64,000 nt of DNA from Lepidurus packardi (GCA_023053545.1 JAKZAN010000005.1:12648001-12712000), one strand, 5' to 3'. Positions 46,768 to 57,770 are shown, counted from the stretch's first letter. Notes: generated by a model from the letters alone, not told the origin. Made by a program: numbers and translations.

Positions 46768-49127
46768 CTAAGTTGAAAAGCGTTTGACACTGCAACGGAA
46801 AAATAGAGCCAAGATTTCGAGGATTGAAATGAGGCTAGCTCCCAGAAAAAGGCCCAAGTTGCCCCCCACTTCCCCTAATTTGGATTTTAATAAATTATAA
46901 AGAAACTTTTAGAAATATCATTGATTGTTTTTCATTAATTTCATTACCGAGCCATTTAAGATAAGTATTGGTGTGACTTATGCGCGCTTGGTATTGAAAT
47001 GAGGGATAGAAGAAGTGTAGTACGATTGGATCTTCTCTATGTGAATCCAAACTTTTTTTTTCTGCAAGTTTGTTTGAAATGAAACAAATTTTACCTTGAT
47101 ACGTTCTCGTAATATTTTCGATCAAGTAACCCGGTATTCAAGTTAGAATAACTAGGCGATAAGTCGTAAATTTCTTCTACGCACGCTATGGGACAGTGTT
47201 CAGGATCTTTTTTTTAAAAAAAAATAGAGATTCATTAGTATTTTATATTGTCTTTTTTTATTAATACTATTTGGAACAAGGTTGTAGTTAAAATCCAAAA
47301 GCTGTTGAGGTTCACATAACGGTGTCAAGTCTAAAAGCCCAAAAGAGCCAAGTGTCAATAGATTTTACTGTGGAATAATTTTAGGTTTTTCGTTTATGAA
47401 ATTCCTATCAGAAATTGCATATAGCGTAGGATCAAATGGGTCTACCATTATTGCCATCTTTTGACAAGAGTGATCAACTACTGTCTGCGCAGGCGCATTG
47501 CGCGTTTTCATATACACCCATGCGCAGTAAATATGTACCAAGCTATTAGCTATACGGGAGCTTTTAACGTATTTTAACCGAATTGACATTCATTATGGTT
47601 ATTAAAATGACTGAAATTAGATTCCATTACTCCCGTGTTTGTAGAATACAGCGGAACAATTGCTTAGGTTCTGGTAATTATGCTGCCAATACGTTAAGAA
47701 ACAGTTTTGCTTGCTGTAATAATCGTAATCAGGAGTTAACAATGGAATATTCCTCTGTGATCGAATTGAAGGATTTTTTATCCAATCCTTTCTGTCTATG
47801 CAAGTGTAAGGAGCTAGGGCGTTGTTCTTTAATTCGCTGTTATCAACCTAAGGGTGGGAGAGGATAGAATGATCAGTCGTCTTTCTGAACTTTTTCATGC
47901 TTTTGGACGAATTTCGATATGTTTACCACCGACTTGGTAATGGGCAAGGACACCCATGAAAAAGGCGCTGCAAAGCGACCAGCTGTGTGTAAAACATATC
48001 CGATATGTACTGCCGGACTGGAAACTGCGTAGTACAACCCTTTCCGTAGAACGTACTCGGATTTAATAAGATCAAGGTCAAAATCTGAGGTTACAAAGAG
48101 AGGTGTATAAAGTGTATAAAGGAATCTGCAATTCGGGTACTTGTGGTGTGAAGCGTGTTAGGCAGAATGTAGACTACGAAACCAGCATCCCTTGACTGGT
48201 ATTCTTGCTCAATGGTTTTCCCGTGTGTGGTAATACAACTGCCAAAGGTACTCACGTGCGGTACAGGGTCGAAGAATTCCTTGCAGCAGTTGTGTGCATG
48301 GTAGTAGTTTCCTGCCTTAGTGCAGCCCAAGATCATGTCTATACATCTTTTTAAGGTTTGGGTTAAAAATGAGATATTATAACTCAGTATTAAGTATTAC
48401 TGGATGGCTGCGTTTTCTATCACTGATTTTAAGGTCCATGGACCCTTGGCCATAATTGTATCAAATTCCATTTTCAAAGCTTCTTGCTTTTTTTTATCAT
48501 TATTGAATCTTGGATTGGCTGCATTATCCGAAGTCGCCAGGGTCAGATACGTTGCCGTTGTGCTATTGAAACCCATAGCTACACGTTTAAAATTTTTTAA
48601 TATTTAGAAAGAATTATTTCACAGTGAAACTATTGTAGCAGGAGTTATATTGTCTCTCGCCATAGTAAGAATTCTGGTAATCTTGAAAAGAATGTGATCT
48701 TATAGAAATAGAAGCATTAAATAGTAATAGTAGACGTAGTAGGAGTTGTTTGGGAAAGAGACTTACCTGCAAGTCGAGTCATGTTGAAGATAGAAGTGTC
48801 ACAGATATGAATGTCGGGCAGAATTGCATCCTTTACGCCGTCGGATCGTTCGACGAATTCTGTCGTTAAGGATTGGCTGACTAAACTGGTTACGCTCGAG
48901 TGAATGAGCATGATGGCCACAACAGCGAAAGCCGCAATCACTGCGGCCCAAAGCCATCGCCAACAGAAGATTTCACTGTTGTCCACTACGTGCGCGAAGC
49001 CGTGGTTAGCCGTGGTACGGCAGAAGTAGACTACTGCTCCACATTCATTGTTGCATTGGCTGCAAACTACGGCAGGCTTAGGGTCTTTGAGAAACTCTTT
49101 GACTGGTTGTACTTTTGGACGGTGCAT
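46768..49127 (-). CDS. DEG/ENaC channel subunit, copy G, 492 aa
   Basis: Exons: 49127-48767, 48681-48631, 48578-48401, 48346-48141, 48084-47927, 47847-47631, 47206-47095, 47036-46948 and 46874-46768. In phase, 493 codons with stop. E1 begins MHRPKVQPVKEF, with a Tyr-to-His change at residue 2. E6 is 27 nt longer than in the other copies. The extra nine codons (within DWIKNPSIRSQRNIPLL) contain an inverted repeat of AAGGATT and AATCCTT and keep the frame, lengthening the cysteine-rich loop. E4 has TKAGNYYHAHNCC instead of SHAG. The TM1, HG and GAS motifs are intact. Intron 6 has lost the left end of the inverted-repeat element. Confidence 0.9.
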
Positions 49128-49197
49128 CCTTTAGCTGACCAGGTCTTGACGACAACCAGGTTTTGAAAGGACTAACTAACTTTACAGTCGTCCTGGA

Positions 49198-49205
49198 CCT
49201 TATAT
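49198..49205 (-). promoter_or_regulatory. TATA box of copy G
   Basis: ATATAAGG on the minus strand, 71 bp upstream of the ATG. The conserved upstream block follows at 49374-49416. Confidence 0.6.
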
Positions 49206-49373
49206 TGATGTTAGGTATCGAGCGATCTATATACAAACCTTTTCCTATCTAAAAAGACTTGCCCTGGTCATGTCAACAAATGGCTTATGTTTTATAACTT
49301 GACGTTATTGGGCCTGGACCAACCTACTTTACTTCTTCTGCATTACTTAATGGATTCTGAAGCCCTTTCACTA

Positions 49374-49416
49374 ATTCGTTGCAGTCAATTTCGTCCTGTA
49401 GAGCTAAATGGACCCA
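49374..49416 (-). promoter_or_regulatory. Conserved upstream block of copy G
   Basis: TTCGTTGCAGTCAATTTCGT then CCTGTAGAGCTAAATGGACC on the plus strand, 247 bp from the ATG. Confidence 0.5.
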
Positions 49417-49496
49417 CCCCTTTTGACCTAAGAGCCAATACTATTAAATCGAGAATAATAATGAGCTAGCTGTGTTAATAATTACTTTAAATGACA

Positions 49497-50215
49497 AAGC
49501 AATGTTGGAATCGTATTCTTCAGCTAGAACCCCATTGTGCAGATACGAAGAACTAGGCGATATGACATAGGATTCCACAACGCACTCCACCGGACACTGG
49601 TCTTCCGAAGCTTTAAAAAAATTTTAAAACGTGGTGGGGATTTGAGTTTTCATTGTAATTAAGTATTAAATTACGGTTTTTTAGGTCATCTGCCCCAGAT
49701 ACCATGACGTCGCCAGGAGCACATATCTCCGTAGAATTCAAGATTCAATTAAAAAAAGATTAACTTGGAATGAAAGTCAACTGGATCTATACAATCCATT
49801 TCTTACTTCCATAGGCGTAGAAGACAACGGAGCAATTGACTTCACGCCGGTACGAGTTCTGTTTATGGGACATGTAACAGTTTTCTCGACTGTAGAAAAG
49901 GTGTTCGGGAGTGCTGAGTGCTTTATAGATAGGGTCATCAACGTCCACACAGGTATAGGGACCAGGGTGTTACCTTTCAGTTCACTGTAGTCGACCTGTA
50001 GTAAATGGGTAGGGGGTGTACTTCTTCCTATTTTGTCAGGACTCTAATCTCACTATTGATTTAGTAATAGGCACCGAAACTCATGAATTAGGTGCCGCGT
50101 AGTATCCATCGGTATGTAAAACAGTTTCAGTTTGCTCAGTTGCACAACTGCGTAGTACATCCCTTTTCGCAGAACGTATTCCGCTTTCACGATCTTCCCT
50201 TCAAACACTAAATCC
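49497..50215 (-). pseudogene. Fragment of an F-type channel gene (E5-E7)
   Basis: E7-like sequence lies at about 49610-49497 (CVVESYVISPSS), E6-like at about 49995-49803 and E5-like at about 50215-50050. E6 has a 1-nt deletion near GGTATAGGGACCAGG. E5 has lost about four bases (GTTGCACAACTGCG). The E7 donor, E8, E9 and E1-E4 are missing. The same fragment with the same ends occurs upstream of copy H. Confidence 0.78.
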
Positions 50216-50272
50216 GAAATAGATTGAAAAGGAGTTGCATAGAAGGAAGGGGTTGCATATTCCTTCTATATA

Positions 50273-50370
50273 CAGTGGTACCTCGACATACGAGTGCCCC
50301 AACAACAGTTGTGGTGAGTTTACAGGATTAGTAAACACAGGTTTTGGCTGTGGTGAATCTTCTAGTCCCC
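50273..50370. mobile_element. Possible short transposon remnant
   Basis: About 100 bp starting CAGTGGTACCTCGACATACG interrupts sequence that is otherwise shared with the spacer at 62180. The opening resembles terminal repeats of pogo/Tigger-like DNA transposons, by general memory only. No second inverted end was identified. Confidence 0.3.
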
Positions 50371-50375
50371 CCCTC

Positions 50376-50676
50376 ATGTTGTTGTCAAGTTTTTTTTTGG
50401 TGATAAAGTTTCTTTATCTACAAGGAGTAAAATAACCAGGTAAGCCATATTTTTCCTTATAAAGACTCGTCTGCCTAATGTATAAAGTTGTCTGCCTAGT
50501 TAAAAAACGAGATTCTTTTACTGAAACTAGATTTGAAAGAGTTTTTCGATGTCAAGAGAGGCGCATTGTTTGTTCTTGTTTGATAGTCAGGAGAAACCAC
50601 TCATTCTAAAGAACGAATTAGGACTTCCTAGTTAGACCTTTGTATAGGAACTACTACCCAGAAAATGTATAGGTTC
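50376..50676 (+). repeat. Spacer element S, copy 3' of channel gene H, interrupted
   Basis: TTGTTGTCAAGTTTTTTTTT and AAATAACCAG with the plus-strand donor GTAAGCC at 50440. The element is cut at 50676 by the BEL/Pao insertion and continues at 57482-57600 (CCCTCCCACTTTACCTGCAA). Confidence 0.7.
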
Positions 50677-51005
50677 TGTACGCAACACTAAAGAGACTGT
50701 CACGATGTTCGCACATATAGTTCAATTTATTGTGGAATCACTATTACAAGCAACTTGATAAAACGAGGTAAAAACAATTCGGATAAAAGACCGGCACGTC
50801 CGTTTGTCAGTGCAGCTGTATATCGTCTCCCTATATCCTTGAGGGTCAACTCAGGTTGAGCGTCAGTCAAACGTTAAAGGTTATCGATCGGTAAAAGGAT
50901 AAAAATTCTACTGTCGCGAACCTTGGGCATGAATCCGCCAAGGTCGCCTAGTCGGAGTCATTTCGAGTCTCACGTTCGTACCTTCTGGACTCACTGTCCA
51001 GAACA
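50677..51005 (-). repeat. 3' LTR of the BEL/Pao element
   Basis: 329 bp, the same as 57148-57476. The polyprotein stop codon (50991-50993) lies 15 bp inside this LTR. Confidence 0.92.
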
Positions 51006-54000
51006 TCGCCGGCCCTGTTTCCGGTCGGAAACATCTAATCCTCCAGTTGGGTTTTCATCTGAGGCCTCTTCCAGTAGACATAGCTTCGCGACCGGTCGGA
51101 TGAATACGCCGCTCGTAGTTTTAACTCGCGCCACTCTAACAACACCGTCGGACCCGGGAAAGGGTTCTAGGACTCGGCCAAGCGGCCAATGACCGCGAGG
51201 GGTTGTCGGGTCTACAATCAAGACGACATCACCGGTCTTTAAATTTCGGCGGTCCTGTAACCACTTACGGCGCTCTATGAGTGTTGGGACATACTCTCGA
51301 AGCCATCTTCGCCAGAAGAGTTCGGTGATCGCTTGCGAGCATCTCCACCGTTTTCGCGAATCCATTTCGCTCTCTTCGAAAATGTCTACCGGAGTGTTAG
51401 GGTTCGCCCTCCCGAGCAGGAAATGATTTGGTGTAAGGGGTTGTAAGTCGGACGGATCCAGGCTAACGTGGGTTAGTGGCCGTCCATTAATCAAGGACTC
51501 TACTTCTGCCATCACAGTAAGAAGAACCTCGTCGGTAACCGTGCGGTTCTTCAACGTAGCCCGCAACGCTGTCTTCGCCGAACCCACCAACCGCTCCCAC
51601 GCTCCTCCGAAATGGGGCGCGGCTGGCGGAGAAAAACACCATTTTATTCCACGTCGAACGGCTTCTTCGCCTACACGCACGTGATCCATACGACCGAGAC
51701 AATCCCGTAGCTCTTTCTCGGCTGCAACTAAGTTCGTCCCGTTATCACTAAAACATGTTGCAGGGCAGCCTCGTTTGCTAATAAAACGTCTGAGAGCCAT
51801 GATAAACGAATCCGTATCCAATGTGTGGGCTATTTCGATGTGTACCGCTCTTGTAACCAAGCAAGTAAACAAACACCCATAACGTTTGTGGCTCCTACGA
51901 TGAATGACTACGTACAACGGGCCAAAAAAGTCTACTCCGGTGTTATGGAACGGGGGTTTAAAGGCTTCCAAACGTTCGCGCGGAAGTGCTGCCATAATCG
52001 GGGTCTGGGGTTGCACCCTCAACCTACGGCAGACGGGACAACTCCGAATAAACTTCCGTACTGTGGATCTGCCTCGTAGGATCCAGTAATTCTGCTGAAT
52101 CTCCGCTAAAGTACGCTCGATGGAGGCATGGAGGGTCCGTTCATGGGCGTCGCTGATTACATGTCTGGTAAATGGATCTTGAGGGCACAACATAATCGGG
52201 TTTCTCACGTTCGGGTCGAGTTCGGCGTGACGTATACGTCCATCGGCTCGGATAACCCCATCTTTGTCGAGGTAGGGCTTAAGTTTAAGCAGTCGCGAGG
52301 TAGATTTCGTCGGTTTCCCCGCTTCCAACGCTTCGATTTCTTCCTTGAAGGCGTTCAACTGGGCTGCTTTCAAACAAGCATGGGAAGCTTTCTTTACCTC
52401 GTCTACTTGTAATGGTCCGATCGTACGCGATCCCTTTTCAGTACGGCAGTTACGGCCGAAACGAAGTACGCAAGCGATCACCCTTTTAAGTCTGCCAAGA
52501 TTCTTACAACGCGCGAAAAGGTCGTGTACGGGTTTGGCCACTTGAGTCAATAATCCCACCCATTTCGAAGGCAGGATCTCAGGATCATCGGGTTCAGGTT
52601 CGTTTCCATTATCAGTCATTGGCCAACGATCCGGTGGTAATATCAAGAACTCGGGACCATGGAACCACTCCCGACAATTAACCAAATCGGTAGTAGCTAC
52701 CCCCCTACTGCACATGTCTGCGGGGTTGGTTTCACCCGGAACGTGTCTCCATTGGCGCCAGTTGGTCGACTCTAAGACCTCGCCGACCCGGTTGGCCACG
52801 AAGGTCGTGAATCGGCAAGTCTTAGAGTTTATCCACTTAAGTACGGTCGTTGAGTCCGTCCACAGAAAAACCTGTTCCGGTTTGGCTCTCAGTTCGTTGA
52901 TTACCGTTAAGGTAAGCCTGGCGGCTATCACGGCACCGAGGAGCTCAAGCCTTGGGATCGTAAGTTGTTTAACTGGGGCTACGCGAGTCTTTGCAGCGAC
53001 GAGGGAAACCGAGACCGGGCTAGAGGGGTAGTCAAATCGTAGATAGATGACCGCACCGTAACCGGCTTCGGAGGCGTCGCAGAAAGTATGGATTTGAAAG
53101 GAGGACGGGTAGGCCTGAACGGTTCGTAGGCATCGAGGAATCGTTAGCGTTTCCAGGGCTGTAAGCTCGGACGCCCAGGTATTCCATGCTCCTTGAAGCC
53201 GCTCCGGTAGTTCATCGTCCCAATCCAGACGCTGACGCCAAATTTCTTGCAAAAGGACCTTAGCAACTAAGATTACCGGTGCTATAAATCCTAGAGGGTC
53301 GAAGATACTAGCGACCGCCCGAAGGACTCCTCTTTTAGTGGAAACGGACTTAGCGACGACCACTCGAAATAAGAACGCGTCCCTTTCTGCGTTCCACAAA
53401 ACGCCCAAAGTACGTTCGACAGGGAGGTCGTCTAGGTCAATATTGAGGCTCGGAATTAGGCGTTCACCTGCCGGTAAAGCCGCCATGACTTCACGAGATC
53501 CTGAAAGCCATTTCGTCAATCGGAAACCCCCTCGGGCCAACAGGCTAGTCAAGGCGCCACAGGTTTCCGTGGCCTCCTTTTCGGTATCCAGCGAATCCAA
53601 GAAATTGTCCACGTAGAACTGGGTTTTAACCTTGTTCACTAAATCCGGTCGATCGCACCCGAAGTCTTCAGCCGTCCGCTGGAGGGCATACATACAAACA
53701 GACGGCGACGAAACCGCGCCGAAAATCTGTACGGTCATTCTATAGGTATGGGGGGCTGACTGGGATCCAGGGCGTCTCCACAGAAATCTAAGAGCATCTT
53801 GGTCTTCCGGTTTCACGCGCACCTGATGAAACATCTTTTCCACGTCTGAGGAGACAGCGACTGGACGTTCTCGAAAACGGATCAGGAGGCCAACGAGATT
53901 GACCATCAAGTCGGGACCTTGAAGCAGGTTGGAATTGAGCGATGATCCACCGAAGACGCTAGAAGCGTCAAAGACTACTCTGACCTTCCCAGGTTTATTC

Positions 54001-57000
54001 GGGTTAATCACGCCATGGTGGGGTAAATACCAAATTCGGCCTGGAGATCCTCGGAGCTCTTCGAGACTAAGCTTCCTGGCGTGCCCCAAGGATATATACT
54101 CCTCGATAACCGCGTTGTATTTCCCAGCGTAATCAGGATCGCGACGAAATCTGCGTTCGACGGTAAAAAGTCGCTTAAGGGCGGAGCTTCGGTTGTCAGG
54201 TAGCATGGTTGACGAGAACTTCCACGGGAGCCCGATCTCATACCGTTCTCCGTCATGACGAGTGGAAGTTTCGAACGTTTGCATCGCTTGACGATCCGCT
54301 TCACTCACCGGATTCTTCGAGGCAACCATTCCCAACGATTCTACGGTCCAGAATCGCTCGAGGGTTTCGTTAAGCTCCTCAAGTTCCTTAAGGGGTCGTG
54401 TGCTGACGAGGTGACACCGGGGGTACGATGCAATTTGCTTCGTCGAAAGTCCACCTACTGCGCACCAGCCAAAAGGCATCCTGAAAGCTACAGGGGCTGC
54501 GTCGTCGTACTCAGACTCGCGGTAGTCCAGCTGTCTGTGTATTTTCGGTACATCCATTCCGATCAGGACGGTCACATCGTTGGAGTCCACGAGTGGGAGA
54601 TCTAAATCCGCCAAGTGTTCCCATTCCTTCTTCAAATTCGGCCAGTCTACAACTCTTCTTGAAACGCATATCTTCGGTACCGCAAGTGCCTCGGAGACGT
54701 TGAATGAAACGGTTTCCTCACGAGATTTGATCTTGAAACCCACCTGCATGGTTTTGGAGATTGGGTCATTCCCATGGTACGTACCAATTCGCATGCGTAG
54801 GCTCCTTCCCTTCAAACCAAGTTTAGATGCCGCGTCTTGACGGATAAGGGAGGTCTCACTTCCACCATCCAGCAAGGCAAAGGTATCGATGAACGTATCC
54901 TCCGAGTAGAGTCGGACAGGTACGACCAACAGAAGAATTTGTCTTGTCGACCCGTCAGCAGAGACAGCGTTGACGTACGGACCTTCTTCGGATTCGCGAC
55001 TTTGACCGTTTGGTTCTCGACTGCGTCTTGCGCTATTGTTACCAAGCTTGGCCTTCCGATCGAAGGCGCGTGGGGCGTCGTGTAGTAAGCGATGATGAAG
55101 ACGTTTACATCCTTCAAGGCCGCATTCTGCATCTCTTTGGCATTGTCGACTAACGTGTCCTTTGCAGAGGCATCTGAAGCAGTAGCCATTGTTCTTGACC
55201 AGATCGATTTTATCGGGTGGGGAAAGGGATGCAAATTTGTCGCAGTTGGACAACGGATGCGTTCGTCCACATGCGGGACATTTCGTGCTCCCACTGGGTT
55301 CTTCGGTGTCCACGTGCGTTGCAAAGACAGTTGGTGTATAGGAATTCGGTTTCCCCTTATTAGACTTAGGGTACTTCTTCGCTGTGGTCGTAGATTCGGA
55401 GTTTGGACCTTTAGCAGTACCAAGGGGTCGTACCTTTCCTTCAGCCCTCACAAGGTTCTTGAGCCAGCCATCGAAATCGGACAATGTCGGGAGCTGCGGC
55501 TCCATATTTAGTACATGGCGCCCCCACTTGCTTCGAAGTCCGCTGGGGAGTTTGTCTATCAGTTGCTCGAGCGTAGCTGCTGAGGACAACTCATGCCCAT
55601 AACCACAGTGAATAAGGGTAGTTACAAACCCATGGAGTTTACGCGAGAAGTCTCGTAGGGACTCATATTGCTGATTCTTTAGGGCTGGCATTTCAAGTAA
55701 ACTCTTGATATAGCACCTCGCGATCAGTTGCGGATCCCCATACATCTCTTGCAGCTCTTTGAGGGCTTCTTCGTACAATCCCGGACTGAGGAGAGTTTGC
55801 GCAATGCTTTCACGGATGTCGGGACTCAACATTTCCCTTAGCATTGCAATTCGTTGCGCGTCGCAATGTAGGGTATCGTGGACTAGGCTCTTGAATGTGG
55901 CTATAAAAAGGGGCCAATCTTGCGGATTACCATCGAACGGCTTAAGTTCTACCTTCGGCATTACCCCAGAGAACCATGGCGAACACGCGGTCGTCGAGGG
56001 AAAAAACGTACTTGGATTGACCTGTTGGTTCAGTTGGCTTATCCAGGCATCTGGCGGTGTACCTTGAGGCGCTTGGACAGCCGGCCCGTTTAAAGGCCAC
56101 GCGGAGCATTGGGGAGGAGCAGGAGTATTTATAAAACTACTTACAGTTGATCGCTTATTCATAGACAGCTGGTCCATGGCTGTAGAGCGAATAGCAGTAC
56201 TCACCGGGTTTGAAAACCGGACGTCTGCAACGAGCGAGTCAGCTCCACGACCTTGAAGTATCCCAGCTGCCGGAGGGGGAAATCTGATGTCAGGAACTGA
56301 GCGCTGCTGCGATGTTAAAGGGGGAAGTGCGTTTCGCGGGGAATAGCCCCTGTCGTGGTGGATTCGTGGACTGGCGGTCGTTAACTCCCTTGTAATCGCG
56401 AGCGAAGATATCAATTCCTCGTCGACTTCGCGGGCCGCATTTTCTTCTTCATCCACCTCCCGACGTAACTGGACCACCTGCAAGGCTTCTCGTTCCAGCT
56501 GATTCGAAAGATCTCGCCGCCTTTGCTGCTGCTGTATCCTCAATCGCCTTTCTTCGGTTTCCGCTTCTAAAGCCTTCAGAGCCCGTATGTCTTCGACGTG
56601 TTCTTCTACTTCTCGCTGAGATTGATGTAAACGGAGTTCCGTGTCGCGCCTTTGCCTCTCGGCTTCTTGGAGACTGCTGCGTCGCGCGGACGTCACTGTG
56701 CTTCTAGAGTACGTCGACGAGGCATCATTGGCACGAGATTTTACATAATCATCGATTCGAACGTAGGCATTGTTAGTGTCTTCATCCAACTGGCGAATCC
56801 AAGCTTCACTTTTCGCAACTGTCGCTTGTCCGCTTAACTGTGCGACGTAATCCGAATGCGCTTGCATACACTCTTCATACACTTCAGTTAAATTAGCACG
56901 GTGTGCACGTAGCTCAGTCCTACTGCCTCTATCGATGATATGGTTTTCGATTCGATGGATTATTCTTGTTAGCTTGCTTCGGGCGTTTTTTCGAACTTTG

Positions 57001-57080
57001 AGCAAAACTTCAACCACTGACTGAGCCTCCTTCACGGGGCCTTCAACGTTGGCTTCAGGGGGAGGACTCTTCGAGGCCAT
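50991..57080 (-). CDS. BEL/Pao Gag-Pol polyprotein, 2029 aa
   Basis: One frame. The start is the ATG at 57080 (MASKSPPPEA), the first after the primer site. In order: a charged coiled coil (about 10-235), a Gag-like DUF1759 region (about 375-545, KPFDGNPQDWPLF), zinc-knuckle cysteines (about 600-665, CFRCLCKGHVSRQC), an aspartic protease motif LLDGGSETS (about 736-744), reverse transcriptase (about 985-1190, with VVFDASS, SSDVEKMFHQ and the catalytic box FYVDNFLD near 1155), RNase H (about 1330-1470, FCDASEAGYG, WTDSTTVLKW, HVPGETNPAD), integrase with an HHCC finger (about 1646-1685) and a DDE core (GVDFFGP near 1715, CFSDNGTNL near 1775, then a downstream Glu), and a C-terminal DUF5641-like domain (about 1905-2005). 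The RT box reads YVDN rather than YVDD and the protease DGGS rather than DSGS. No frameshift or stop interrupts it. Confidence 0.95.
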   Translation of the reverse strand: MASKSPPPEANVEGPVKEAQSVVEVLLKVRKNARSKLTRIIHRIENHIIDRGSRTELRAHRANLTEVYEECMQAHSDYVAQLSGQATVAKSEAWIRQLDEDTNNAYVRIDDYVKSRANDASSTYSRSTVTSARRSSLQEAERQRRDTELRLHQSQREVEEHVEDIRALKALEAETEERRLRIQQQQRRRDLSNQLEREALQVVQLRREVDEEENAAREVDEELISSLAITRELTTASPRIHHDRGYSPRNALPPLTSQQRSVPDIRFPPPAAGILQGRGADSLVADVRFSNPVSTAIRSTAMDQLSMNKRSTVSSFINTPAPPQCSAWPLNGPAVQAPQGTPPDAWISQLNQQVNPSTFFPSTTACSPWFSGVMPKVELKPFDGNPQDWPLFIATFKSLVHDTLHCDAQRIAMLREMLSPDIRESIAQTLLSPGLYEEALKELQEMYGDPQLIARCYIKSLLEMPALKNQQYESLRDFSRKLHGFVTTLIHCGYGHELSSAATLEQLIDKLPSGLRSKWGRHVLNMEPQLPTLSDFDGWLKNLVRAEGKVRPLGTAKGPNSESTTTAKKYPKSNKGKPNSYTPTVFATHVDTEEPSGSTKCPACGRTHPLSNCDKFASLSPPDKIDLVKNNGYCFRCLCKGHVSRQCQRDAECGLEGCKRLHHRLLHDAPRAFDRKAKLGNNSARRSREPNGQSRESEEGPYVNAVSADGSTRQILLLVVPVRLYSEDTFIDTFALLDGGSETSLIRQDAASKLGLKGRSLRMRIGTYHGNDPISKTMQVGFKIKSREETVSFNVSEALAVPKICVSRRVVDWPNLKKEWEHLADLDLPLVDSNDVTVLIGMDVPKIHRQLDYRESEYDDAAPVAFRMPFGWCAVGGLSTKQIASYPRCHLVSTRPLKELEELNETLERFWTVESLGMVASKNPVSEADRQAMQTFETSTRHDGERYEIGLPWKFSSTMLPDNRSSALKRLFTVERRFRRDPDYAGKYNAVIEEYISLGHARKLSLEELRGSPGRIWYLPHHGVINPNKPGKVRVVFDASSVFGGSSLNSNLLQGPDLMVNLVGLLIRFRERPVAVSSDVEKMFHQVRVKPEDQDALRFLWRRPGSQSAPHTYRMTVQIFGAVSSPSVCMYALQRTAEDFGCDRPDLVNKVKTQFYVDNFLDSLDTEKEATETCGALTSLLARGGFRLTKWLSGSREVMAALPAGERLIPSLNIDLDDLPVERTLGVLWNAERDAFLFRVVVAKSVSTKRGVLRAVASIFDPLGFIAPVILVAKVLLQEIWRQRLDWDDELPERLQGAWNTWASELTALETLTIPRCLRTVQAYPSSFQIHTFCDASEAGYGAVIYLRFDYPSSPVSVSLVAAKTRVAPVKQLTIPRLELLGAVIAARLTLTVINELRAKPEQVFLWTDSTTVLKWINSKTCRFTTFVANRVGEVLESTNWRQWRHVPGETNPADMCSRGVATTDLVNCREWFHGPEFLILPPDRWPMTDNGNEPEPDDPEILPSKWVGLLTQVAKPVHDLFARCKNLGRLKRVIACVLRFGRNCRTEKGSRTIGPLQVDEVKKASHACLKAAQLNAFKEEIEALEAGKPTKSTSRLLKLKPYLDKDGVIRADGRIRHAELDPNVRNPIMLCPQDPFTRHVISDAHERTLHASIERTLAEIQQNYWILRGRSTVRKFIRSCPVCRRLRVQPQTPIMAALPRERLEAFKPPFHNTGVDFFGPLYVVIHRRSHKRYGCLFTCLVTRAVHIEIAHTLDTDSFIMALRRFISKRGCPATCFSDNGTNLVAAEKELRDCLGRMDHVRVGEEAVRRGIKWCFSPPAAPHFGGAWERLVGSAKTALRATLKNRTVTDEVLLTVMAEVESLINGRPLTHVSLDPSDLQPLTPNHFLLGRANPNTPVDIFEESEMDSRKRWRCSQAITELFWRRWLREYVPTLIERRKWLQDRRNLKTGDVVLIVDPTTPRGHWPLGRVLEPFPGSDGVVRVARVKTTSGVFIRPVAKLCLLEEASDENPTGGLDVSDRKQGRRCSGQ

Positions 57081-57122
57081 GGCAAAGGTTTTCACAGAAC
57101 GAGTTCGGAATAAACTTAGGAC

Positions 57123-57140
57123 TCCCGGGTTTCGGCACCA
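57123..57140 (-). other. Primer-binding site of the BEL/Pao element
   Basis: On the minus strand TGGTGCCGAAACCCGGGA starts 7 nt after the 5' LTR. It begins with TGG as expected for pairing to a tRNA 3' CCA end. The tRNA species was not assigned. Confidence 0.75.
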
Positions 57141-57147
57141 GAATTTA

Positions 57148-57476
57148 TGTACGCAACACTAAAGAGACTGTCACGATGTTCGCACATATAGTTCAATTTA
57201 TTGTGGAATCACTATTACAAGCAACTTGATAAAACGAGGTAAAAACAATTCGGATAAAAGACCGGCACGTCCGTTTGTCAGTGCAGCTGTATATCGTCTC
57301 CCTATATCCTTGAGGGTCAACTCAGGTTGAGCGTCAGTCAAACGTTAAAGGTTATCGATCGGTAAAAGGATAAAAATTCTACTGTCGCGAACCTTGGGCA
57401 TGAATCCGCCAAGGTCGCCTAGTCGGAGTCATTTCGAGTCTCACGTTCGTACCTTCTGGACTCACTGTCCAGAACA
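57148..57476 (-). repeat. 5' LTR of the BEL/Pao element
   Basis: 329 bp. On the minus strand it starts TGTTCTGGACAGTGAGTCCA and ends GTTGCGTACA. No difference from the 3' LTR was seen. Confidence 0.92.
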
Positions 57477-57770
57477 GGTTCCCTCCCACTTTACCTGCAA
57501 CATGACTTGAAAATTTAAACCCACCTGGATCTTTCGAGAAGGTCAACTTGCAATTACCTTTATTTCGAATTCTCGAGTATTAAACTTAAATGTTTTACAC
57601 TTTACATTACCATGGCTTTAGGTATACGTGTATTAGTGTATTAATTCAGAACATATTAGTGTTTTTTAAGGCCATAGCTCTTTATTGTGTGGCGTTGAAG
57701 ATATCGTTAGTATTATTATTAGGTTGTATTGATGAAATTCAAGGAATAATACAAAATTGGGAGTGAGAAG

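Larger units (their letters stand above)
50677..57476 (-). mobile_element. Complete BEL/Pao LTR retrotransposon
   Basis: 6.8 kb bounded by 329-bp direct LTRs (TGT...ACA) that appear identical by eye, and flanked by a 5-bp target duplication GGTTC (50672-50676 and 57477-57481). Transcription runs on the minus strand. A primer-binding site and one uninterrupted gag-pol frame are present. The target duplication length and domain order fit BEL/Pao. The intact frame and matching LTRs mean the insertion is very recent. Confidence 0.95.
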
